From contig JAGUZN010000036.1 of NCBI GenBank assembly GCA_020060775.1, forward strand, positions 1 through 34,135: a stretch of 34,135 nt of DNA, given 5' to 3'. Each line of letters opens with the position of its first letter. Within the stretch, counting starts at the first letter, position 1. Shown piece by piece: positions 6,000 through 15,170 of this stretch. A model generated the notes under the pieces. The model saw nothing but the letters and a program-made list of their open reading frames with translations. It was not told the DNA's origin and made no database searches. Origin of the DNA: Armatimonadota bacterium. GTDB lineage: Bacteria; Armatimonadota; Hebobacteria; CAIYQO01. The position numbers and the translations under genes were made by a program.

Positions 6000-8693
6000 T
6001 TAGACTTCCTCGACCCGGCGGAACTCCACCTTGCGCAGGATATTGATTTGCAGGTAGGCAAAGCCAATGAGGGCACTGCCCAGGATCCACGCCATAGCAT
6101 TCGCGACGCCAAAGCGCAGGTTATTATAAGCTTCAATCCAGATGGCCATGGAAAGCACCATCGTCTCCTTGCCTGGCCCGCCAAAGGTGAGCAGGAAGAT
6201 GTTGCCCATCGTCTGAAAGGTGGCGATGAATGCCCCCACAAAGTTGATGATGATCAGCGGCATGAGCTGTGGAAGGGTGATGTAGCGCAGTTTCGCCCAC
6301 ATGCCCCCGCCATCGAGATCCGCCGCCTCGTAGAGCTCGTCGGGAATGCCCTTCAAGGCCGCCAGGTAGATGAGACTGGACATGCCCATACTCGCCCACA
6401 CGGTGGGGATGATGGTGGCCACCATGGCAAAGCGGGCGTCGCCCAGCCAGTCATACGCTTGATCGGTGATGTGCAGGAAAGAGAGGATCTGATTGACGAG
6501 GCCCATCTCGGTGGGATTGTACATGAGCTTCCAGAGCAGCACGATGACCACCCCGCTGGTGAGCTGCGGCAGAAAGAAGATGGAACGCCAAAACACCTTG
6601 CCTTTCGGGATCTCCGAGAGGAGTAATGAGAGCCCGATCGGCGTAGTGAAGACGAGCAGCAGACTCCAGAAGACGTACTTGAACGTCTTGCGTATGGAGA
6701 TGTAGAAATCGGGGTTGAGAAATATACTGATAAAGTTATCCAATCCCACCCACGAACTCTCGCCCACAATCCGGTAGTCCTGGAAAGCCATGGTAATACC
6801 ACGCAGCAGCGGATAGTAGCCCCAGAGGCCGATGAGCCCGACGGCCGGGAAGAGCAGCAACCAGGGCAGCCAGGCTTTGTAGACCCCGGCGCGGGCGGCA
6901 GTGTTTTTCACTTGCGCCCGCAAGTTGGTGCGCACAATCATCACCACGAAAAAGAGCACCAGTGCGCTGGCCAGGCCGAAGATCGTCCAGGCCATGGGAC
7001 GATATTTCTGTAACTCCTCCTCAGAGCGTGCGAACATCGTACCGTTATTAGCGGTGTCTTCAATGTTATTGAGCGCTGTTACATAGTCGAAGTTCTCACC
7101 GTTTGCGGAGAAGAGGATGCTCAACATTTCTTTGTTTAGCGCTTCGTCCATGGTGACCCAATACCCGGCAAACGGCTCGGTGCGGGTGCGTATGGCCCCG
7201 TTATCGATGCCGGCATACACATCGCTCAAGCATGTGGGCACTTCCTTGACATAGTCGCCAAACCCCAGGCGGCGCAAATCATTGGGGTTGACAAAGCGTG
7301 CGCGCCCCGCAAGCACCATCTTGCGCACCTCTTCATCATAGGCCTGAGGCGAGGTGAGCGCCTCCATGACCTTCCACACCACGTCACGTTCATCCCTGGG
7401 TCGACGCGCCACGCCTTCCGACATGACCGTGAAGTGGCGGCCAAGTTGGATGACCGGCTTGCCACCGGGGGGCGCGGGGAACGCCATGCCGCCCACCAGG
7501 TTGGGATTCAAGCCCCCCCATGTCTGAAATTTATCAATATCATTAAAGTAGGCAACGGTAGCGGCGACCTCACCACGGGCCAGCAACGCGACGGTATCTT
7601 CACCGGGTAGCGCCGTACGCACCACACCGGTAATCACATCTTCGTGCGGGTCGAATTTGACCACGCGCCCATCCGGTAGCGTGATCTTGCCGTTCTTCGC
7701 CTCATCATTGGTGAGGTTGATCGGTTCCTGGGTCTTCGGGTCGCGGATCCAGCGTTGCCAGCGCAGGCGGTGCAGGAAGGCGGTGGCCTTCACGGCCTCT
7801 TCGCTGGCGAACGCCGCGCGCCATTGCGGCTCAACGTTGGAGAGGTTCTCCCCGGTATCGGGGGCGATGAACTCGGTAGCCTCCATCGGGAAGGTATAGG
7901 TCTTCCCGGTAGTGGGACTGGTGCGGTGTTGTACGACTGGCGTGCCGTCAAGTGTGTTAATCCACGGCAGCCACATGAAGCCATTGGTGGGCAAGAGGAA
8001 AGCACGCTGCCCCTGCTGAATCTTGGCGCCGGGGACTTGCTTGCCAGGGTCGGTGAGTTTCTGGCACCAGTAGAGGAATTCATCCCAGGTCTGCGGGGGA
8101 TTGTCCGGGTCCATGCCGGCCTGGCGCACCAGGTCCATGCGAAAGATGATGCCCATGTAATAGGTGTTTACGGTCGGCAACCCATAGATATTGCCGTCCA
8201 CCGTGGCGACCTGGCGAATAAGCGGGGACACGTCGCCCCAGCGCTTCCAGGTTGCCTCCTCCGGGGAGACCTGGCCATCGCCATCCTTGTCATGGCCGAT
8301 CCAGTCGTTCAACGGGTGGATGAAGCCCTGGCTGATGTCATTGCGGATGATGTGGTACCAGCAGTAGTAGAGATCCGGAGCGGATTGCCCGGCAATCGAC
8401 ATCATGAACGACGTGCGTCCGGCCGCGCCGGGCAACTGTAACGGCGACCACTCACGAAGCTGAATATTGGGCTCCCGCTTCATGAGCTGAATGCCCGGAT
8501 CAGTGGGCGAAGCACCACTGGTGACGCCACGCCAGGTTCCCGGGTCGGTGGTGACCGTGTATGTTTTCTTCGCAGGCGTACTGGCCAGCGTAACTGCTGT
8601 CGTCCAGATGAGCATCAGCAGCAGCATACTATAACGGGTAAGTACTGAGTTCGGGCGCGCATACGCGAACTGGCCCGCACGACGATGGAACAC
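6000..8693 (-). CDS. ABC sugar transporter: solute-binding protein fused to MalF-type permease
   Basis: One 897-residue product combines two usual subunits. Residues 1-38 form a signal segment (arginine-rich, then MLLLMLIWTTAVTLA). Residues about 40-565 resemble family 1 extracellular sugar-binding proteins. Residues 566-589 form a linking membrane span, and 606-897 are a MalF/UgpA-like permease whose EAA loop (YEAADLDGGGMWAKLRYITLP) is at about 788-808. An EF-hand-like loop (DKDGDGQVSPEE) sits at 135-146. The GTG start at 8693 has a strong AAAAGGAGAGG five to six bases upstream; in-frame codons further upstream lie in the end of the UroD-family gene and are unlikely to be coding. It is the last gene of the operon. 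No MalG or ATPase is adjacent, so partners must be encoded elsewhere. Import of an oligosaccharide or sugar acid is likely; the substrate is unknown. Confidence 0.88.
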   Translation of the reverse strand: MFHRRAGQFAYARPNSVLTRYSMLLLMLIWTTAVTLASTPAKKTYTVTTDPGTWRGVTSGASPTDPGIQLMKREPNIQLREWSPLQLPGAAGRTSFMMSIAGQSAPDLYYCWYHIIRNDISQGFIHPLNDWIGHDKDGDGQVSPEEATWKRWGDVSPLIRQVATVDGNIYGLPTVNTYYMGIIFRMDLVRQAGMDPDNPPQTWDEFLYWCQKLTDPGKQVPGAKIQQGQRAFLLPTNGFMWLPWINTLDGTPVVQHRTSPTTGKTYTFPMEATEFIAPDTGENLSNVEPQWRAAFASEEAVKATAFLHRLRWQRWIRDPKTQEPINLTNDEAKNGKITLPDGRVVKFDPHEDVITGVVRTALPGEDTVALLARGEVAATVAYFNDIDKFQTWGGLNPNLVGGMAFPAPPGGKPVIQLGRHFTVMSEGVARRPRDERDVVWKVMEALTSPQAYDEEVRKMVLAGRARFVNPNDLRRLGFGDYVKEVPTCLSDVYAGIDNGAIRTRTEPFAGYWVTMDEALNKEMLSILFSANGENFDYVTALNNIEDTANNGTMFARSEEELQKYRPMAWTIFGLASALVLFFVVMIVRTNLRAQVKNTAARAGVYKAWLPWLLLFPAVGLIGLWGYYPLLRGITMAFQDYRIVGESSWVGLDNFISIFLNPDFYISIRKTFKYVFWSLLLVFTTPIGLSLLLSEIPKGKVFWRSIFFLPQLTSGVVIVLLWKLMYNPTEMGLVNQILSFLHITDQAYDWLGDARFAMVATIIPTVWASMGMSSLIYLAALKGIPDELYEAADLDGGGMWAKLRYITLPQLMPLIIINFVGAFIATFQTMGNIFLLTFGGPGKETMVLSMAIWIEAYNNLRFGVANAMAWILGSALIGFAYLQINILRKVEFRRVEEV

Positions 8694-8836
8694 GCGACCT
8701 CTCCTTTTCTGCAGCCACCTGTCCCGACGGCGCGAATGAAGCAGGCTCATGTGCCTGCCACATACATCCTGCCGGGGGTATCCGTACAGGGTGGCGTCGG
8801 GTTGCCAGATGGAAGAACGACTATGACACGATGCTC

Positions 8837-9991
8837 TTATCGGTAACCTGTACGAGCTTCCGCATATTCCTCGTAAGCGCCAAGCGTATGGCCTGTGGCA
8901 ACAAAGGCGCGCATGTTCTCCTCCGGCGTGGCATAGGGCGTTTGGTCGCCAACGCTGAGAATGAAGCCGCCGCCGGCTTTGGCCGCATCCATGCAACGAC
9001 GTACATCCGCCTCCACGTCAGCCGGGGTTCCGTTCAACATCACGGTAATCGAGTTGACATTCCCTTTCAATGACACGCGACTACCGAATACGCGCTTCAC
9101 TTCCGCCAGATCGACATCGCCGGTCGGCGGTGGCTCCAATGCATCCAGGCCATCCACGCCCATGTCCACCGTGATCGATAGGGCTGTGCGCGAGCGACCG
9201 CACATATGGTACTGCACCGGCTTGCCATAGCGATGTGCGACTTCGCACACCGCCCGGCCGAACTCAAGCCCGTACCGCTGGTGCAATTCCGGGCTGATCA
9301 GGCTCATCGAAGTGCTGCTGCCGCCGAGCCCGAGTGAGTCGAGCGGGGTCTCACGGAAGATGCGGTCGAGCAGCGTGACGGCATACTCGCGGTAGGCCAC
9401 GAACAGGTATTCCATCAACTCCGGGTAATCGTAGAGATCCATGACCATGTCCTGTGTGCCGCGCAGGCTATCCCACCAATCAATCGGCATCGGCAACCAA
9501 TAGCCGACATGGGCACGATCACCAATCGCATCATAGGCCGCGAGGGTTTCGGTCACCCCCTTGGTGTCCGGATGCTTCAGGAGCTCCAGTACTTTCGGCG
9601 CATCCGCCTCCGGATCTTTGACCAGCGTCGTCAACCGGCTCAGCGGGGTATGCGTCTCCAGAAACAGGTCGCTCGACAGATCCCCCTTCGGCGTGTGAAT
9701 GACACGCGTGTAGCGAACCTGCTCTGCCGTCTCCGCGATATTGACAATTTCAACCGGCGGGTCGTGTGGCGAGGGTTCTTCTTCGAGATGCAGATAGGCA
9801 TCGGCGCCAAAACGCTCGTATTCCGTCTCCACCCGGGCACGCCATAACGGCATCTGGCGGCGCCAGAAGAATTCGATATAATCATCCGTGCTGTAACGCA
9901 CGGGCACCATCTCGCTTAGCCCGAGCGTGACGGGCACGCGGTCCGGCGTCCCACCGGCCATGGCAACCGTGAGGCGTTCTTTCGGGGTCAT
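8837..9991 (-). CDS. Uroporphyrinogen decarboxylase (URO-D) family protein
   Basis: This 384-residue protein begins with the typical MTPKERLTVAMAGGTPDRVPV segment and has a URO-D barrel with YHMCGRS, the His-x-Cys motif that binds zinc in the methyltransferase (MtaA/MtbA-like) branch, followed by GLDALEPP and LKGNVNS. It is therefore probably not a heme-synthesis enzyme. Relatives in sugar-degradation clusters have no firm function; methyl transfer or demethylation of an O-methylated substrate is possible. The ATG at 9991 has AGAGG upstream. It lies 18 bases after the propeller gene, a pairing repeated at 28636-31270. Confidence 0.85.
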   Translation of the reverse strand: MTPKERLTVAMAGGTPDRVPVTLGLSEMVPVRYSTDDYIEFFWRRQMPLWRARVETEYERFGADAYLHLEEEPSPHDPPVEIVNIAETAEQVRYTRVIHTPKGDLSSDLFLETHTPLSRLTTLVKDPEADAPKVLELLKHPDTKGVTETLAAYDAIGDRAHVGYWLPMPIDWWDSLRGTQDMVMDLYDYPELMEYLFVAYREYAVTLLDRIFRETPLDSLGLGGSSTSMSLISPELHQRYGLEFGRAVCEVAHRYGKPVQYHMCGRSRTALSITVDMGVDGLDALEPPPTGDVDLAEVKRVFGSRVSLKGNVNSITVMLNGTPADVEADVRRCMDAAKAGGGFILSVGDQTPYATPEENMRAFVATGHTLGAYEEYAEARTGYR

Positions 9992-10009
9992 GATCGTAAC
10001 CTCTTTCTG

Positions 10010-11611
10010 TCAGAGCATGCGTGAGAACCAGAACGAGTACAGATCCGCATTGCGCAGGGCAAAGAGGATGCGGACTGCCCGTCCCTGCAGCGCCGATAAA
10101 TCTTCGCCTCCGCGCCAGGCGAGCACTGCATCGACCTGATCGCCGCTGAACGGCACCGCATCGTTGTCTACCTGTTCGTCAACGCGTCGGGTGCCAGGTC
10201 CCGCCAGCCGAGTGCGCTCCCCCTCTTCGGGAAAACGCAGGTTAGGTGAGGCGAGGTAATCGCCAATCCCAAAGCCGGGGATCACCCGACCGCTGTCTGC
10301 ATCGCGTATTTCCGCCAGGATTTCTCCATTCTTCGTCCGTGCATTGATATGCAGAGTGGGTCCGTCCACAACGATGGGCCGTGTCAACACGGCGCCTTTC
10401 CGCTCGCTCGCGCGCAAGGAGGCGAAACCGTCGAGCCGCAGCCGTGCCAGAAACAGGGCACTCGATACCCGCTCCTGGGCATAGTCCAGGCCGGTGTCTT
10501 TCAATAGGGACGGCATCACATGACTGTGCCGATAGCCGGTGTAGTAGAACCACAACTCGTCACCACGCTGGATCGGAGGACAGGCAAATAGCATGCCGTT
10601 ATCGTATATCTCGCGATCCGTGCTGGGCGACAGGGCGATGAACGGCTTGCGTTGCCCAGGGCGCTCCCAGTGTGTCAGATCGTTACTCCAGGTCAGGGCT
10701 GGCCAGATCAAGCCATCCTGATTTGCGGAACTCTCATCGGCAATCCAGTACCCGGAATGCTGGAACATGGCCGGCAGACCGATATACATCCCGTGATAGG
10801 GGAATACCGGCATATTGTAAACATCCATCCAGAAATGCTCAGGATTGCAGTATAACGGCGAGCGGTAATCAGGGTCACCAGCATACCGCTGTAATGCTTC
10901 AGCGCCCGCCTGCCGGTCTGCGGCATCCGCGTGATAAATGAATTCCGGCGATGTCCAGACCACCCCATCCGTGCTGGTCGACAGCCCTACCTGCCTGCCG
11001 TATTCGGGCACGGCTCCGGAGACATCCATACTGTGCCCGTACAGTTTCACCGTGGCGATCAGCAACCCGTGTTCCGAATCACACCACAAACGGTACTCAT
11101 CCGAACTGAGGATCACGGGATGATTGGGATCACCGACGGGTTGCCAGCGGAATCCATCGTGAGATTGCAGGGGGAACAGCCCTATCGGTTGGGCGCCACC
11201 CTTATACATCAAACCGCAGTAGCGTGCAGCGGAAACCCCATCCCAGGATGGATTCGGCGCCAGCACCATCTCTTCATATCGGCCGGAGGGATGCCTGCCG
11301 GTGTCCACGATGTTATTCTTCCGGCTGCCGGCGTATTCGACTAGATGCAGGTTCGGGCGATGCCAGTTGATGCCGTCTTCGGATTCGGCGTATAAGGGCA
11401 GCGAGTTATCCCCATCTTGTCCGATATACCATAAGCGCCACCGACCATCTTCAGTGGGCAAAGGCGCGTTCCATACGCACACTTCTCCCTCAATATCGGT
11501 TGCCGGCGCCAACACGGGCCGCCCATGTTTGACCGGCTCGTGGAACACACGTTCAATATGCTCGTCCAGTTCGATATGTGCGTTATCAAGGAAAAAGTAT
11601 TTATTCATCAT
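10010..11611 (-). CDS. Beta-propeller glycosidase-like protein (GH32/43 superfamily fold)
   Basis: This protein of about 533 residues has repeated W-rich blades with motifs such as LWYIGQDGDN, AESEDGINWHRP, GLSTSTDGVVWTSP and LTWSNDLTHWERP, typical of five-bladed propellers related to GH32/43/68. It ends in a beta-sandwich-like tail (LFALRNADLYSFWF) also seen in the 28636-30186 protein. No signal peptide is present, so it should act on imported material in the cytoplasm. I chose ATG 11611, just after CCGGAAG; the upstream extension has no coding character. Catalytic acids cannot be assigned with confidence, so hydrolase activity is family inference. Confidence 0.75.
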   Translation of the reverse strand: MMNKYFFLDNAHIELDEHIERVFHEPVKHGRPVLAPATDIEGEVCVWNAPLPTEDGRWRLWYIGQDGDNSLPLYAESEDGINWHRPNLHLVEYAGSRKNNIVDTGRHPSGRYEEMVLAPNPSWDGVSAARYCGLMYKGGAQPIGLFPLQSHDGFRWQPVGDPNHPVILSSDEYRLWCDSEHGLLIATVKLYGHSMDVSGAVPEYGRQVGLSTSTDGVVWTSPEFIYHADAADRQAGAEALQRYAGDPDYRSPLYCNPEHFWMDVYNMPVFPYHGMYIGLPAMFQHSGYWIADESSANQDGLIWPALTWSNDLTHWERPGQRKPFIALSPSTDREIYDNGMLFACPPIQRGDELWFYYTGYRHSHVMPSLLKDTGLDYAQERVSSALFLARLRLDGFASLRASERKGAVLTRPIVVDGPTLHINARTKNGEILAEIRDADSGRVIPGFGIGDYLASPNLRFPEEGERTRLAGPGTRRVDEQVDNDAVPFSGDQVDAVLAWRGGEDLSALQGRAVRILFALRNADLYSFWFSRML

Positions 11612-11672
11612 CGCTACTTCCGGTGTACAGCCAATACAGAGTATCAGTAACCGTCTTCCGCATGTACGGCGA

Positions 11673-12110
11673 TTACCCTGCGCTACGGCGAACGACCACA
11701 CTGCAGCGGGCTTGATCGCAGGCCGACAGGTCGACGGTGCAGGTATACCCCAGTGGCTCCAGCACGCGGCGGTACAACACGTCGCAATGCCCACAGTAGT
11801 CATGGTAAGCCGTGACGTGCGGCAACTGCAGCAGCCGGCCTTTGGATGGGCAGGCGTGCATGTGGATGCAGAACTCCCCCGCCTCCTCGTCCAGCGTCAT
11901 GGTGAAGTCCGCCGCTTCTTCGTTTAAGGTGTGGCTCCAGTACTGCCAGCACCCGCGCAGGCCATCTTCCTGTACCAGTGTCCGCAGATTGTCGAGAAAT
12001 CGATCCGATAACGCACACCAGAAACCATGGACAGCCTCGCGTCCCCCGCGGGCCTCGAGAAAGTCAAACAGTGCACTGTAGGCCGGGATGAAATCGGTGC
12101 AGGGAATCAC
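11673..12110 (-). CDS. Small protein, possible L-2-amino-thiazoline-4-carboxylic acid hydrolase-like
   Basis: The 145-residue protein has a predominantly helical N-half and a conserved-looking C-half: CPSKGRLL, then DYCGHCDVLYRRVLEPLGY, ending CSVVVRR. This Cys/His pattern recalls the ATC-hydrolase-like family often found as small hypothetical proteins in degradation clusters. Its start overlaps the end of the preceding gene by four bases (ATGA-type), so the two are translationally coupled and probably act together. The family call is tentative and the function unknown. Confidence 0.5.
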   Translation of the reverse strand: MIPCTDFIPAYSALFDFLEARGGREAVHGFWCALSDRFLDNLRTLVQEDGLRGCWQYWSHTLNEEAADFTMTLDEEAGEFCIHMHACPSKGRLLQLPHVTAYHDYCGHCDVLYRRVLEPLGYTCTVDLSACDQARCSVVVRRSAG

Positions 12111-12580
12111 GAGGCATCCTCCCGCCGGACAAAACGCAGGGAGGCTCGCCCTGTCTCCGGATCATACGCGCGCCACTCCAGCATATAGGGCGTCCCCTGG
12201 CAGATCGTCTCGTAGACCGTTCTGCTCGTTTCGAAGAAGAGTGCGGCCAGCGGATGCCCCTGCGCGCGGATATGCGTCACCGCCGGACAGGCCTCGACCT
12301 CGACCAGCAAGCTGTCATTATCGAGGTTCAGCCGAACGGAACTGCCTTCGATCGCATAAATCGTTGCCAGGTGCTCCTGCAGCGCCGCGAGTCCGCATGC
12401 ACGGATGGCGTCAGACAGCGGCGCGTAGTAGGCGGCGGCGAAGTGGCGCAGGTACTCTCGCACCGCCTCCGCCCCATAGTGCTCGTGGACATAAGCGATC
12501 CCAACATTGAGCGCACTGTGGAAATCTTTATGCAGGTACGCATTATCCGAGGCCGTGCGGCGCATTACCTCGCGGGTCAT
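12107..12580 (-). CDS. Small protein paired with the downstream ATC-hydrolase-like protein
   Basis: From the ATG at 12580 (GGGAGGGTGAAGG just upstream) the product is 157 residues: a helical N-half with HSALNVGIAYVHEHYG and FAAAYYAPLSDAIRACG, then EVEACPAVTHIRAQG and ETICQGTPYMLEWRAYDPETG near the C-terminus. The layout parallels the 145-residue neighbour (helical half, Cys-Pro segment, beta C-terminus), so they are probably distant paralogues forming a heteromer. It begins four bases after the lyase gene. No enzymatic function can be assigned. Confidence 0.5.
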   Translation of the reverse strand: MTREVMRRTASDNAYLHKDFHSALNVGIAYVHEHYGAEAVREYLRHFAAAYYAPLSDAIRACGLAALQEHLATIYAIEGSSVRLNLDNDSLLVEVEACPAVTHIRAQGHPLAALFFETSRTVYETICQGTPYMLEWRAYDPETGRASLRFVRREDAS

Positions 12581-12584
12581 GCCT

Positions 12585-13604
12585 TCACCCTCCCTGTGGT
12601 GCGAACTTAGCCGAATCCAGAAGGGTGCGAGCATGCAGTTGTCCCCCACCCCCACGGTGGGCAACTGCATCGACTTCATCTACCGGAGGCAGCAGCACAT
12701 CGGCATCGCGCTCCAGTGCTCGCGCAATCGCGCGTTCGCAGGCAGGTGTCAGCGAGTAGTGCAGGTAGTTCTGCCAGGTGGAAAAGATGCCCAACTCGCA
12801 GAGCAGCTTTTTCTCACCGGCCAGCCAGCAAGTTAACGCCTTGCCACCGTATACGGCGTACATCAAGCGATTCATGCGCCGTTGCAGGCACCAGGCTTCG
12901 CGCCACAACCCTGCGCGCGCCGCGTGCAGAATACGATTGGCCAGATAGCCATTGAAGGCTCCCCCGCCGAGCAACAATCCATCATAGCCCGCCTGTAAAT
13001 ACCCAACACCAGCGAACTCATCGCCGGTGAGCAGGGTCAATGCGGGGCGTCCCTGACGCGCGGTCAGTGCAATCCCGCGACGGGTTGGGCAGGCTGAGCT
13101 ATCCTTGATCAGCACGACCCGTTCTTCCGCATAAATCTCAGCCAATACCGCCTCAGGCACAACCAGCGGGCCTTCAGCGCCACGATCATAGATCCCCACC
13201 GGCAGCGGGCAGGCGCGGGTCGCTTCGCGATAGAGAGCGATGATATGTTTTGGGGTAGCGTTCATGAGGAAATAGGGCGGTGCAATCACCGCCAGCGTCG
13301 CCCCGCACTCGGCGGCGTGGACCATGTTATCGATGATGCGCGCCGCGGAATTATCGGTGACCTGCACGGCCACGGGCATTCGTCCCCCCACCGCCTGTAC
13401 CACCGTGCGCACCAGCGTCCACCGATCCCGCTCGGGCAGCCAGGGCCCCTCGCCGTTGGTTCCGGCGAGGAATAGCCCTTGCACACCCAGGCGGAAGTGG
13501 TGTTCAACCATGCGCTCCACCGCCGGGATATCGATGGCCATCTTGTGGGTGAACGGCGTTGGCGCGGCCGACCACACACCGCCGGGTAACTGCAATTGCA
13601 TCAT
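12585..13604 (-). CDS. DapA/NanA-family (Schiff-base) lyase or synthase
   Basis: The 339-residue TIM barrel has GTNGEGPWL (the phosphate/carboxylate-binding loop, GTxGE), Tyr139 in GIYDRG and Lys167 in LIKDSSA, matching the catalytic Tyr and Schiff-base Lys of the dihydrodipicolinate synthase/N-acetylneuraminate lyase superfamily. In a sugar cluster beside a sialidase-like protein a 2-keto-acid aldolase role is more likely than lysine synthesis, but the sequence does not fix the substrate. The annotated frame can start at GTG 13610; ATG 13604 sits at a better distance from TAGGA. A 30-residue Gly-rich tail beyond the barrel is unusual. Confidence 0.8.
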   Translation of the reverse strand: MMQLQLPGGVWSAAPTPFTHKMAIDIPAVERMVEHHFRLGVQGLFLAGTNGEGPWLPERDRWTLVRTVVQAVGGRMPVAVQVTDNSAARIIDNMVHAAECGATLAVIAPPYFLMNATPKHIIALYREATRACPLPVGIYDRGAEGPLVVPEAVLAEIYAEERVVLIKDSSACPTRRGIALTARQGRPALTLLTGDEFAGVGYLQAGYDGLLLGGGAFNGYLANRILHAARAGLWREAWCLQRRMNRLMYAVYGGKALTCWLAGEKKLLCELGIFSTWQNYLHYSLTPACERAIARALERDADVLLPPVDEVDAVAHRGGGGQLHARTLLDSAKFAPQGG

Positions 13605-13613
13605 GATCACGTC

Positions 13614-14729
13614 CTACACACGAAAGGTGAACCAGCGAATATTCGCCACATTATCTTCATAGCACCAGAATGCCAGATAGATCGCACCGTCTGATCGAGT
13701 GGTCAGGCTAGGCGCGCCAAATCGCAGGGTGGCGAAGTTCTGTGCCATCGACGCCTCCTGCGCGGTGAGTCCCGCCTCCTGCGCTCCCCACAGCGGCTCT
13801 TGTGCATCAGTCACCCACCGCTCACCCTCCAGGTGTGCGAAAGCCATCCACAACCCCGGGCGGTCCATCCGTCGATACGCGCACAGCAACCGGCCATCCT
13901 CCAGCAACAACGGGGTGAGCGTCTGCCCATAGAGATCCGTCGCGCGCGGGGGCGTCCAGGTGGCGCCGCCATCGTCGCTCACGGCGTACTGGTTTGGCAG
14001 GTCGCACCCGGCAACCTCATCGTATCCCCAGGCCAACGCAAGAAGGCGACCGTCAGGGTACTCGACAATTTTTGACTCCCAGAAGATGCATCCCGGGGCG
14101 TGCATGACGTCGAGGTACGTTGGCCAACTCGCACCACGATCCTCGGATACGAAGGCGACCATACGCATGCCATTCGGGCAATAGCCGTCCCAGCCACGCC
14201 AGGTGGAGGTGGGGAGCAACCAGCGTCCGCCACGGAGCGGCGTCACCGGCGCACACAGCTCAAACTCCGGACCGATAAGTGGCGGCGTAAGGCGTTCCGG
14301 TGCGCTCCAGGTGCGGCCGGCATCCCGGGAACGGAGCAGGGCCAACTCCGTCGGCACAAAGCCGAGGGTATCCGGATTGCACAGACCGGCATCAGGATGG
14401 GCGCTACGGTCAGCACGCACCATGAATGCCACCAGTTCGCCGTCAGGCAGCACGGTAAGCCGGCAGGAGTCGGAAGTCAGTCGCGTCGGCGTACTGGGGG
14501 CAATCGGTCCCTCCAGCACCCAGTTCCGGCCGTTATCGGTGGAACGCGCGACATGGGTATGGCAATTCACCGCTTCAAAGGCTTCGCCAAGCACCAGAGT
14601 CGCCAGCATCGTCCCGTGGTCCAGACAGACTACCGATGGGAAGTAAGCCTGCACGCTGCGGAGGTGCGGGGCATGGTGGCGGTATATCAAACCAGTCGTG
14701 ATATTACGCAACAGCGCGTGTTCCAACAT
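13614..14729 (-). CDS. Sialidase-like Asp-box (BNR) protein
   Basis: The 371-residue protein has four Asp boxes (S-x-D-x-G-x-x-W) at residues 63-70 (STDNGRNW), 134-141, 195-202 and 251-258, spaced as in six-bladed sialidase propellers. No signal peptide is seen, so it is probably cytoplasmic. The start ATG 14729 has TAGGAG six bases upstream; the frame extends ten codons further without a ribosome site. As first gene of the operon it is followed by a lyase of the NanA/DapA family, which fits release and cleavage of an acidic sugar. True sialidase activity is not certain because many such proteins act on other glycosides. Confidence 0.78.
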   Translation of the reverse strand: MLEHALLRNITTGLIYRHHAPHLRSVQAYFPSVVCLDHGTMLATLVLGEAFEAVNCHTHVARSTDNGRNWVLEGPIAPSTPTRLTSDSCRLTVLPDGELVAFMVRADRSAHPDAGLCNPDTLGFVPTELALLRSRDAGRTWSAPERLTPPLIGPEFELCAPVTPLRGGRWLLPTSTWRGWDGYCPNGMRMVAFVSEDRGASWPTYLDVMHAPGCIFWESKIVEYPDGRLLALAWGYDEVAGCDLPNQYAVSDDGGATWTPPRATDLYGQTLTPLLLEDGRLLCAYRRMDRPGLWMAFAHLEGERWVTDAQEPLWGAQEAGLTAQEASMAQNFATLRFGAPSLTTRSDGAIYLAFWCYEDNVANIRWFTFRV

Positions 14730-14849
14730 GGGTTCTCCTATGCTGGTCATGGATAGCAACGATATCGATGCCCTGTGTTCACCAAGCTCTCTTAATGCAC
14801 TCCACGCAGTGGCATGGCACGACAGGATTGCTCATGTAAGCACACATCC

Positions 14850-14885
14850 ACTATACCGAAATTCACGCGAGCACACTTGCACTAT
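14850..14885 (-). promoter_or_regulatory. Activator box plus -10 of the transporter operon
   Basis: In gene orientation ATAGTGCAA (14877-14885) is followed by exactly 21 bases and TATAGT (14850-14855). No good -35 is present at the right spacing, so an activator bound at about -42 to -34 is expected. The predicted start is near 14843, giving a leader of about 115 bases. The same arrangement is found at three other promoters in the window. The -10 context GGTATAGTGGATG is shared with the 26325 promoter. Confidence 0.7.
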
Positions 14886-15132
14886 TCGATCAACCGTATA
14901 ATAAAATCCAAGCTATTTCCTCTGACTCTGCGGTACTCGTACAGCAATAGTGATAAGTCTATAAACAATATATACAATATACCATATACAATGACGAACG
15001 CCATGCCCGACAATTCAGCAGAGCCTATTTTCGCACACAGATACGATTGACACGCAAAGAAGTGGGTGCTAAGATTTTAATACATTATTCATACTGATGC
15101 CTCGCACGCCAATCATGACATCAAGGCTGGTA

Positions 15133-15141
15133 TTGCACTAT
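15133..15141 (-). promoter_or_regulatory. Second ATAGTGCAA box, before the AraC-family gene
   Basis: The same nonamer occurs 30 bases before the regulator's GTG start, in the opposite orientation relative to that gene and without a -10 at 21 bp. The position suits autoregulation of the regulator. The surrounding intergenic DNA (14730-15170) is very AT-rich, including TATACAATATACC near 14970, and contains no other gene. Confidence 0.5.
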
Positions 15142-15170
15142 TAAGGCGTCCGCCGGAATGCTAGAAGACG

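Noticed and set aside
5943-6626. Plus-strand open frame of 227 codons opposite the permease
   Set aside because: It is antisense to conserved permease sequence and has no ribosome site or family features.
8694-8996. N-terminal extension of the transporter fusion
   Set aside because: It runs into the end of the URO-D family gene in another frame, has no domain similarity, and the GTG at 8693 has a strong ribosome site.
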